Source of the DNA: Haliclystus octoradiatus
Lineage: Eukaryota > Cnidaria > Staurozoa > Stauromedusae > Haliclystidae
Reading direction: 5' to 3'
Assembly: GCA_916610825.1 (NCBI GenBank)
Contig: OU744453.1
Coordinates: 20,327,301 to 20,391,300, forward strand
DNA: 64,000 nucleotides
In this document: positions 28,701 through 47,468 of the stretch, piece after piece
Layout of the letters: every line of letters starts with the position of its first letter
Position numbering within the stretch: the first letter of the stretch is position 1
Translations under genes and position numbers: made by a program
Notes under the pieces: model-generated
What the model was told of the DNA's origin: nothing
The model's database searches: none
The model's input: only the letters and a program-made list of their open reading frames with translations

Positions 28701-31700
28701 TTTGCAGCCAATTTCCAACTATTTGAAGCATTTGTGAGTCTAACCTTCTTGCAACACATGTTGTTGATCAACATCTTACTTACTCGTTTTTAAGATGACC
28801 TTGCTGGCCGCAAGGCGTGTCCGCAGGATAACCTTTTCCCATTTTTGAAATTTAAAAGACCGACTAAACTTCACTTATGTTTCTGTACTTGATTTTAAAG
28901 ACAGTTTGTTTTGTTACCTAGGGAACAATCACCTACAGACGTCGTAGAGCTGTTACCAATCCCCCAACATCTACCACCGATCTGTCAGCATGCACTGCTA
29001 GGATTGTTTCCAGGACAACCAACCCAGATGGTTCACCCAAAATTGAATGGGTTCTTGTTTGCCCTAACGACACACAACCGTCTATCCCTGACACTGGTGA
29101 CAAGCTCTGCAAAGGTATTGTGTCCACTGGCAATGGGGCATCTGGATGTGGTATTAATGGATCCACAGTCGCAACACAACCCCCGCCAACAGCTGGACCA
29201 CCAACAACGTACGTACCTTCAATGTTTCAGTTTTGTGTGACCAACAGTTTTCTTAGTATATCAAAATAAGATTCAAAACCAACATTCTTCAGATATGTCA
29301 ACCAACTGTTTCATTGTGCTGTTCTCGCATCTTTCCCCAGGACAACGATAGAAGTTGTAGTTAGAGAGAATTCAACTGGCAAGACACTCGGGTCAAAAGA
29401 AGCCACAGATTTAATCAATAAAAATAGCGGAAATGGTAACCTTGGTGGAACTGGTGTGGCGGTTGGAACGGTTAAACCAGGTAACCATTGAACCAATTGA
29501 TTAGTAATTAATCAGACATGAGAATTTTCAGACTTTTAGCGGTGTTTCGTCCTTACGACTGTTCTTTGTTTTCTAATGAGTTTGGGCAGAGTCAAATACA
29601 GTGAAGACTCAAACAAACACAATCCATATCCATTAATAGGACATATAATTCCCACAATTGAAATAATACCAAGTTACTGTAATGTTGATTATAATTGTCT
29701 AAGTCCAAGTGGTTTTGGATGTTATTCCCATACTGAATAATAATAGGAAACAGCGTGTTATTTATACTATTAAATTTACTACATGATTAAGCATAATCTA
29801 TAATTACTTACATTTGATGGTCTCACCAAAACATTAATATACATTGACATCATTTTTTCTATAAGTATACAATTTAAATAGTTTACATCGGCATTTGTTA
29901 TTGTTTACGGATTTGTTTACGTTTATATATCAAGCTTACTTGTGCATTTTCTAATTACATTGCTTCGCGCATTGCTCTATTTTTAACTCAATAACTATGA
30001 TGTCATGCTTTATTTATCTATTTATTGAACACCCTTAACAATTGATCTAAACAATAATTTCTATGGAAATACATCTAATTACTTAATCAAAACAAACAAG
30101 TTTCAGACTATTTCCACACTTGTGAACTCTAGATATTGCCTTTTTTCCATTGAAATCCATTACAAATATCTAGAAATCCTTGATTTCAGACTATTTTTAA
30201 AATTTGAATTCTCATGTCTGAATTAATTTATTGTTGTATATCAGTTTAAGTGACATTGAATTTTGTTGTGTTTTATTTTGTAGTTGACAGGGTGGATCCA
30301 GATGATGGTAAGTATGAATTTCTCAGGAGTTATTCATGTACGAAATCATTTTCAACATTTTGATTTCTTATTTGTCTTATTTCAGAATCTGGAGGTAATA
30401 GCACTGGGTTAATTATTGGTATCATTGTCGCTATCATCGTCATTGCTGTTATTGTTGTTGTCATTATTGTTATTATGAAGAAGTAAGTGTCGTTTGTTGT
30501 GATGTTGTTGACACAAATATAGACTGGCTGCAATCGTGTTGATCTGTTTTCTTACTAATTGTCATTTTTTTCTCTTCAGGAAAAATTCTGAAGGTAGAGA
30601 CAAGACTTATTCTATCTCTGCTCGTGCTGGTGCTAGGCAACAAAGTCAGCAGAATTTAACCTCTGATATTTCAATGGGCAATGTTGTAAGTATTACCTTA
30701 TTTGTCACCTTCATATCGTTATCGTTTTGGGCTAAGATGCAACCATAGTGTGGGTGGGATGTAATCATTTGTGAATAATGCTACCATGCTATGGAATTAA
30801 CCAATGGAAGTTACATTTAATAAAAGGGTTAAATTACATCTAAGTGCTACAATCCAGTGGTAACTATAACTTTCAATGAAAGTAAAAAAGTTTTTTGGGG
30901 CTTAAAAACATCAACTGCATTCTAATATCAGGCTGAAACAGAGAAACAGCAATGAACAACAATCACCCTTGACCAGCATCATTCCCTAGCCGTCGTTAGC
31001 ATAGAATTAGAACTAAATTAGTGAATTTAACTGAAAACTAATGTGGTTAGATGTCGTTCTGTGCAGTATTCTGTTATGGAAAAGAGCCTCAGTTGCAGGT
31101 GAAAGTTGAAATATGGTTGAACTTTCATGTAATCGTAAATAAAATGTTAGTTTTGAGTTTTTGAATTGCTCTCCCTCTTTTATACTAAATGAATGTTCTT
31201 CTACTTTTCACTGACACATTTTCTTTCAAATTTAAAATGTTTCTTTTTAGAATGGACAGGATAATTACGGGGCCAAAGGTTCAAGAGACAGCTACGCAAA
31301 GACGGATGAAACATTTATGTTTGACGTTAAGAAAGGTGATGCCGAGGCATGTTAATTTTAGAAAGTAGCCATGGAAACTAAGACAACAACTTAAAAACAA
31401 ACACATTTATTCCCTAAATCATTCCTCACATGTAGCACTTTTTATGTCGGCCTCAATTTTCAAAACATGTCTTGGAAATAAATAAATGCTGCACATTTTG
31501 ATGCTAATTTTATATTGTACCATCGCACTTACTAGGTTTGAATGATTATGCTGCTACAGTTTATACATACTTTAAATTCTAAAAATGAAAGTAGAATGAG
31601 AGTCAAAAATGAGACATGCTAGACTACAAATGAAATGAAAGTGTACTACCAACTACTGTATGCATCGAAATAAAAACAACATTTTAAACCGATCATTCCA

Positions 31701-32666
31701 TCACAAATATTGGTTGTAGACAAAATAATTAGATTTTGGAAACGCATAAATAGTGTAACTTATGACAGTCGGACCAGGAAGAGTAATAGATAGTGTCTAT
31801 ATAGTGTCTGGTAGAATGTCTTGAATCAATTCCAGATTTCCAGAGATTGTAAATCAGAGAAATGTCAATTGTCTACTGAGTCTTCCTATTAACCTTTCGC
31901 AAGCTAGGATCACAGCACGCATCGCTGCGTCTGTTGGAACCGGTGGTCACATGCAAATTTAAAACACTTTCTGTGCAATATAGGAACGCATATATACGCT
32001 ATATGAACACACACATGTTGCGTTGCCTCATAAAACACAAGAAATTCACACGCTGACACGGTGAAGGATTTTCTGAAGCCATTTGAATGCCTCAATCGAA
32101 TGTTTTGGTATTAATTAAGATTTAATCGAAGTTCGACTTGTTCTATTTTATAAAACCTGTTATAACAGGTCACCTCTATAAAGCAGCCACCTGTCTATAG
32201 TGGTCACTCTTACCATATCTGAAATAATATTTTCTATTGAATCAACCCTGTATATAGAGACCACCTCTGTCAATCACAAAAGGATGTCGTGTCTGATTTT
32301 TCATCTGTTTGCTTTTAGGTTAATGAATGCAGTTGGTACAAAGGCTACATGACTGAAAAAGACACAGAAGATTATTTTGAATTATGCACTAATCCAGGCT
32401 CTTATTTTGCGTTTTCAAATATTGAAACGTCCAATCTGATACTGGCTGTGAAGGCCCCAGCAGGGGCGCAAGATGATCATTTATATCTAGAAATAAAAAG
32501 ACATGCAAATGGAACGTTTTCGGCACAATTTGGCAACAGTATCCGTAGGCCTATTGTTAGAAATAGTATCTATTCAATTGTTGAATTCTATCAAGTGAAT
32601 CCGATATCTCTAGGTAGACAATGTGATTTTGTGTTGACTGAACCGTGGTTTAAAACAGCGTTATAA
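4766..32666 (+). CDS. hedgling: Hedgling: Hedge-vWA-cadherin-Ig-EGF transmembrane protein with alternative cytoplasmic tails
   Basis: Exons: 4766-5162, 6113-6250, 7762-7922, 8035-8208, 9119-9353, 9433-9680, 9894-10054, 10314-11248, 12134-12454, 13694-13808, 14452-14626, 14931-15033, 15593-15907, 16012-16625, 16939-17237, 19475-19712, 19968-20174, 20386-20581, 20817-21008, 21239-22162, 23976-25031, 25124-25744, 25895-26008, 26089-26297, 26399-26499, 26572-26695, 26798-26993, 27083-27346, 27441-27529, 27616-27823, 28354-28661, 28922-29208, 29341-29480, 30284-30307, 30386-30482, 30580-30685, 31251-31355 (or -31325 spliced to 32319-32666). Phases agree at every junction. Order: signal peptide (about 23 residues); Hedge domain with LHYEGRAV and SDRDR (exons 1-2); vWA with MIDAS residues DCSGS, T and LTDG (exons 3-5); about 22 cadherin repeats, shown by 21 DxNDN-type linkers; two Ig; EGF and calcium-binding EGF; a SEA-like segment with RRRR; a Thr/Pro stretch; one TM (exon 35); short tail. 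No Hedgehog autoprocessing (Hog) domain is present. The weakest donor is GTTCGT after 25744. Predicted role: cell-surface adhesion or signalling receptor. Confidence 0.9.
11872..12062. repeat. 88-bp direct tandem repeat, about 2.2 copies
   Basis: Units start at 11872, 11960 and 12048 with CACTGAGTTTGCATA. The first two are almost identical (one visible difference), so the duplication is recent. It sits in the intron before hedgling exon 9. Confidence 0.9.
12541..13349. mobile_element. Foldback DNA transposon remnant with a nested second element
   Basis: The ends GGGTCGACT...GAAAATCAA (12541) and TTGATTTTCG...AGTTAACCC (to 13347) are inverted repeats flanked by TA. The arms around 12620-12785 and 12838-13012 are also inverted copies (for example AAATAAGCATTTGAAAAAG against CTTTTTCAAATGCTTATT). 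A second sequence of about 300 bp (about 13013-13316), with its own inverted ends GTCACAAAA / TTTTGTGACACC, interrupts the right arm. No transposase is encoded, so this is non-autonomous. It lies in the intron before exon 10. Confidence 0.75.
13812..13965. repeat. Dispersed repeat with CTGTCTATAGTGGTCAC core (copy 1)
   Basis: The core phrases CCTGTTATAAAGGTCAC, ACCACCTGTCTATAGTGG and ACATAGTGGTCACC recur about every 30 to 100 bases. Related copies occur at about 32148-32290, 36055-36145, 37225-37375, 41640-41745, 46600-46690, 53515-53560 and 55646-55670. This copy starts only a few bases after the exon 10 donor. The class is unknown; no coding frame. Confidence 0.75.
19161..19357. mobile_element. 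Hairpin (foldback) MITE in hedgling intron
   Basis: Left arm AAATAGTTCATACTTTC...TGAACTATGCTCTGATAGCAC is mirrored by GTGCTATCAGAGCATAGTTCA...GAAAGTATGAACTATTT. The inner part (GGAGAAAACTCGAAGGC / GCCTTCTCGTTTTCTCC) also pairs. The whole segment of roughly 195 bp folds on itself with few mismatches and encodes nothing. Confidence 0.85.
20604..20714. mobile_element. Palindromic MITE, AGTCAGAGAATCAGACAGTCAT family, copy 1
   Basis: The right arm ATGACTGTCTGATTCTCTGACT (20680-20701) is intact. The left arm (20627-20653) is a mutated inverse. Both ends sit in TAATAATAAT tracts. A perfect copy lies at 46105-46169. It lies just past hedgling exon 18. Confidence 0.8.
21031..21210. repeat. 18-bp minisatellite, exactly 10 copies
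   Basis: The unit GTGTTATGCTGTGTGTTT is repeated ten times with no visible change, between the donor of hedgling exon 19 and the acceptor of exon 20. Because 18 is a multiple of three, the array stays open in several frames on both strands and gives false reading frames running into the real exon 20. Confidence 0.95.
22281..22463. mobile_element. Small inverted-end MITE (GGTCYAACAAAAG ends)
   Basis: AGGTCTAACAAAAGTAGG near 22285 is mirrored by CCTTTTGTTGGACCCT near 22443-22458. Internal phrases such as AATCCCAGAAGG resemble the element nested at 13013-13316. It abuts the long-inverted-repeat element that follows. Confidence 0.6.
22466..23742. mobile_element. Non-autonomous DNA element with inverted terminal repeats of about 200 bp
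   Basis: The left end (AATGGGAAAAACCTTTGAAACTATAATT...) and right end (...AATTATAGTTTCAATGGTTTTTCCCATT) are inverted copies; similarity extends inward about 200 bases on each side (AGCTTTATGACTTAAAAGTAAGA against TCTTACTTTTACGTAATAAAGCT). TTAA precedes the left end and TCAA follows the right end, possibly an eroded TTAA duplication. A third copy of one end lies at 54627-54785, also preceded by TTAA. No transposase lies inside. Confidence 0.75.
31477..31486 (+). terminator. Polyadenylation signals (overlapping AATAAA) for the short-tail hedgling transcript
   Basis: Two overlapping AATAAA hexamers lie about 125 bases after the TAA at 31353-31355. They fit an mRNA ending before the SH2 exon. 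Confidence 0.55.
32319..32666 (+). CDS. hedgling: SH2-like terminal exon of hedgling (alternative cytoplasmic tail)
   Basis: A TTTTAG acceptor precedes a 115-residue open frame that starts VNECSWYKGYMTEKD and ends at TAA. It has SH2 landmarks in order: SWYKGYMT (W at domain start), CTNPGSYFAFSN (FLVRES strand), LILAVK, DHLYLEIKR, and SIVEFYQVNPISL (C-terminal helix). It joins in frame if hedgling exon 37 is cut at 31325 (GAC, then GTTAAG donor), replacing a ten-residue read-through end that stops at 31353-31355. The SH2 pocket arginine position holds phenylalanine (codon 32412-32414). Both a polyadenylation signal near 31477 and the downstream ATTAAA near 32679 exist, so two transcripts are plausible. 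An independent gene is less likely because the exon lacks a start codon near its splice site. Confidence 0.75.
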   Translation, partial: VNECSWYKGYMTEKDTEDYFELCTNPGSYFAFSNIETSNLILAVKAPAGAQDDHLYLEIKRHANGTFSAQFGNSIRRPIVRNSIYSIVEFYQVNPISLGRQCDFVLTEPWFKTAL

Positions 32667-33119
32667 TAACCAAATGTAATTAAAATTAATGTTTGACATA
32701 AAACTTAGCATAAAAAGGTTTTTATAATTAGATAACAGTTGTAAATAATTTCTTGCTTTCAGAATATTTTTGTAATTATTTTAGCGATATGATTTTGCTT
32801 TGTTTGATGTAACCAAGCTTAACTTAAAAACGACTCAAAATTACAATGCGTTGTCTTGCCTTTTGAAATGTGTATGAAGATGATGTATATATATTTGCAA
32901 TAGGGTAACCGAACCAAAAGGGGCTAGCCTATGTGACTGTCACGCATATCATCTCCCCTAATACAAACATTTGTGTTGTCTTCAGCAAAATTGACATGAA
33001 TTGATATTTCGTTCTGGATAAAGAGGAGCATGTATTTAGATTGATTGACTATAGATGTTCTGTGTGTCATGGATAATTTGGATAGTGTTGATTTCCTAAT
33101 CTATTTTCAGTTCATGATG

Positions 33120-33595
33120 TCATACGCCCTCCCCGCCCCCTTTTGATGTCATCAAACTATGATGTGACGTCAGCTACGTCTGCTCGCTCAAAATGGCCTC
33201 TTCCTGCAACAAGGCGATGTATTGTCATTTTCTATTGTACACGTTTCCAATCCAATTGTTTAATTGAAAGCATCAGCGTCACGACATCATTCCTTTTCGC
33301 TACATTCGCTCTTACGTCGGTGCTGAAGTGTGCATTTTTGCCATATTTGTTGCTCTGTGGCGAAGAACTGAGTATAATCGTATAAATAAGGCACGCTGTC
33401 CCTGAGTCTTAGTTTCTCAGTGAAAATGATTGCCATTTTGTGTTTGATGCGGTAAAAGTCTAGGCTACATATTGAACCTGTTTGGATTATCATACGGATT
33501 TACGACGTTCATATTGAAATATTTCTGTGACTTCTTAGAAGCATCAACAACAAGTTGTTTGGTTGCAGACTGCAGTCATACTTATTACGTCCACG
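33120..33595 (+). promoter_or_regulatory. Candidate promoter of the PTP-PEST-like gene
   Basis: A GC-box-like run CCCCGCCCCC (33131-33140) and a perfect cAMP-response-type palindrome TGACGTCA (33165-33172) lie about 430 bases before the start codon. No TATA box stands out. The rest of 32667-33120 shows nothing recognisable apart from an ATTAAA near 32679 that could end the hedgling SH2 transcript. Confidence 0.4.
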
Positions 33596-44587
<10,992 letters not shown>

Positions 44588-44931
44588 TAAATTAAAATGT
44601 ATAATTAAAAATTCAAATTAGAATAAATGTATAAATAATGAAGTTGTATATCTTTTTATATCAAAATGGTTAGTGATTAACAAATAAAATGTCACTATTA
44701 TAACTTTGTTTATATATTTATCATTGTATCTGGGAGGGTATTCCATTGCCAAATACCAATGGCTGGTAATGAGCGGCATTCTTTAACATGAATATTAATC
44801 GAGGAGACGGATGTCATACTGGAGAATGGAGAGAAGGTATGCCTACTATATTATTATGCCGAGGTATAAATGCTATGATTAGCAGGCTAGCAGGGTAAAT
44901 TAATCTATTATTTCTTCGTAATCTCTTTCAG

Positions 44932-45106
44932 GTGTTGGTCACATGTTGGCTACGTACCATTCCCCGTTCGAATCTCATTGAGTAGTCATTGTTGGAAGAC
45001 CAGCAGTGTTCTTCATGAAATTGGACATGCGCTTGGGTTTCATCATGAACAGAGTCGACCTAATAGAGATGATCACGTGACTATCAAATGGGAGAACATG
45101 GCATGA
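44932..45106 (+). pseudogene. Astacin metalloprotease exon fragment
   Basis: After a CTTTCAG acceptor the frame reads CWSHVGYV, then HEIGHALGFHHEQSR and the following NRDDHVTI stretch, the zinc-binding signature of astacins (three His and the catalytic Glu are present). It ends at an in-frame TGA (45104-45106) immediately after the WENM motif, where intact proteases continue for over 80 residues. No flanking astacin exons were recognised. It is either a remnant or one exon of a badly decayed gene. Confidence 0.7.
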
Positions 45107-46104
45107 TGGATGACAATGAAATTCACATATAGTTCATTGAAGTGGATGGAAAATGTTATACCAAAGGTACTGATTGTGAGATTATTTACCCTCAAGAAAC
45201 AGTTGAACCCAGGTTGAATCGCCGGAAAAGCTGTACGATCATTTACGGACCAGGCATCTTTAATGGTACCATTCACTGCTTCTATTTGTAATTTCAAATA
45301 CTATGGATGATGGTATCACGTGATCACCAGTGATGATGTCAATGATTCCTATGTTTGTTGCTATATTGTACGTAAGCTATACGGACACATGCCATTTTAA
45401 AGGGTTACCTTTTCCAGATTTTTGTAAAATATGAAATATGTGAGTCAAATGTTACCGTCCTCCACGATTCTGAAAATGGAACCCCCGACATATATATATA
45501 TATATATATATCTCATGGGCGAGCGATGACTATATGATATGTCTGTCACGAAAATGGTCAGTGTCATACAGCTATACTCTATCGAACAACACTGTCGTAA
45601 GACCTGCCGTATGAACGGTTTAGCGAAGATCAAACTATTCGCCTATTTAGATTATGAAATCATTTATTGATGATAACTACGGTCCACAATTTCTTCCAAC
45701 AAACATGTTCATATTAGTCAGAAGTCTACTAGGAAGGTAGGAAATGCATTGTAATTGAATGTGAAATTAATAAATGCAGTATTCTGAATGGGTGTATATA
45801 GCTTGGAGCGATTAATCTAGATTGAAAACATCTCAGACATCATGAAAAATGAAGGCCTTTAAACGATTGACATATTCTCCCGATTTTGGAGACTTTTCCG
45901 CTCTCTGTTGAAGCTCTTTAGAATTGTTTTTAATATCTTTATCTTATTGGAATTTTCTTCGTAAAACACATTAAAGTAATGGATAGCGGCTACAAGAAAA
46001 AACTCAGATGATTTCAATGTTTCGATCATAACATTATACATCACTTTCATTTCCTCTTACAGTTGCATTTACGCTTTTAACTTTAGATTATTTATAATAA
46101 TAAT

Positions 46105-46169
46105 AGTCAGAGAATCAGACAGTCATCTTAGCAAGATATGAGCAAATATGACTGTCTGATTCTCTGACT
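46105..46169. mobile_element. Palindromic MITE, copy 2 (perfect 22-bp arms)
   Basis: Arms at 46105-46126 and 46148-46169 are exact inverse copies (AGTCAGAGAATCAGACAGTC plus two more bases), embedded in TAATAATAAT and ATTATTTATT. It is the same family as the copy at 20604-20714. Confidence 0.9.
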
Positions 46170-46208
46170 ATTATTTATTTATTGCATTGGCCAAAATCTC
46201 CATTTCAG

Positions 46209-46312
46209 AAGTTTTGCAAGCGCCAAGATCAGGACGGAGAAAACTAAAGATCCCTCCCGTTGCGCCAGTACTTTCAACTCCAAACAGTGATGACAATGAA
46301 CGCTCAGAATAG
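46209..46312 (+). CDS. Possible terminal coding exon, orphan or alternative end of the phosphatase gene
   Basis: A CATTTCAG acceptor is followed by a frame that enters in phase 1 and reads VLQAPRSGRRKLKIPPVAPV and then STPNSDDNERSE before TAG at 46310-46312. The composition (Pro, Ser, basic) resembles the phosphatase tail, and phosphatase exons 19 and 20 also end in phase 1, so it could be an alternative 3' exon 1.6 kb beyond the main stop. It could equally be chance. AATAAA occurs near 46539. Confidence 0.35.
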
Positions 46313-47228
46313 CTGGATAGACAACCTATGGATAGACCATAGACATTAGACACCACGTATATTACAACTGATCGGAAACGTCTACTGCAGGTAGAACTTA
46401 CACCGGAACAGCACCATTAAATTCTCTTTCTCGATATTTCATAATAATGCTAGCAATTTAGCTGATTATAAATTTGTAAGATAGTGTAGATGCTGTATTT
46501 GTAACGACTTAATTGCGTAATGTCTCCTTGTTGCGCTTAATAAATATTTCCTCTTCTTGTCTCTTTTTATGTCTGCATACAAAACTATAAATTGTTTTAA
46601 TGACTGCCTCAATGTATCAGTCACCTACCTACAATGGTCAATTCCTTCATTAGCACCTGTCTTTAAAGACCATCTATCTAAATCGGCTCAACATCGAGGA
46701 CTGTCTAGTTTCATTTTATTTTAATTCTGAGGCGAAGAAATCATTCCACAGGAATAGAAAGTCAGATCAATTGCACTGCAGATACTTCAATAGATGCCTC
46801 ACAATCATAATCTACAGTCTTTAATCGTAATTGATATCGAGGCAGACGTAGAGATGAGACTGAATGTAGTTATAACATTGTATATATTTAATAACATAGC
46901 AAAAAGAGAGAATATTTACAAGAGTAATATACACACTAATACATGATATACATAATAACATACATGGTGTACAACGCAGACCCTCTTCAGTAAAGTTGGA
47001 CTCAATTAGACAACATATAGAATTCCATCTGATCAAACAGAGCCATTTCTGATAAACCACAACTGTTGCTGACAGAGACATGCAGAAAATGATACGATTA
47101 CAAACAAGAGAGAGTCATTATGGCGGGGCAATACACTTTCTACAGCCTCTTGACTACCCGTCAACTGATCTCCGACTTACGCCAAAGTCATCTATGGAGT
47201 ACGGTAAATCGGCCTAGTCATGTTCTCT

Positions 47229-47468
47229 TTATGTTCTCTCTACGATAAATCGATGTATCAATCTAAGCACTCGCGCCGCAATGTCTGGTGGATAATAAGG
47301 GTCAAGCAGAAAAGGTGTTTGGATTATTTTAGCGTTGCTCGAACGATTGCCTGGTGACGAGTTCACAATTTTGATTAAAACATTTGCTTTAGAATCAACC
47401 ACGTGATCTGAACTGCCAATCAAGGCAACGGTATAACATGTACATAAGAACCAATAGAAACCCAACAT
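47229..47468 (-). CDS. Possible small secreted peptide, 79 aa
   Basis: A single open frame begins MLGFYWFLCTCYTVALIGSS, a good signal-peptide-like start, followed by about 55 polar residues ending VLRLIHRFIVERT and TAA. There is one N-S-S and one N-R-S glycosylation sequon and no cysteine after the signal. No family was recognised and no splice context supports it, so it may be a random open frame. Confidence 0.25.
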   Translation of the reverse strand: MLGFYWFLCTCYTVALIGSSDHVVDSKANVLIKIVNSSPGNRSSNAKIIQTPFLLDPYYPPDIAARVLRLIHRFIVERT

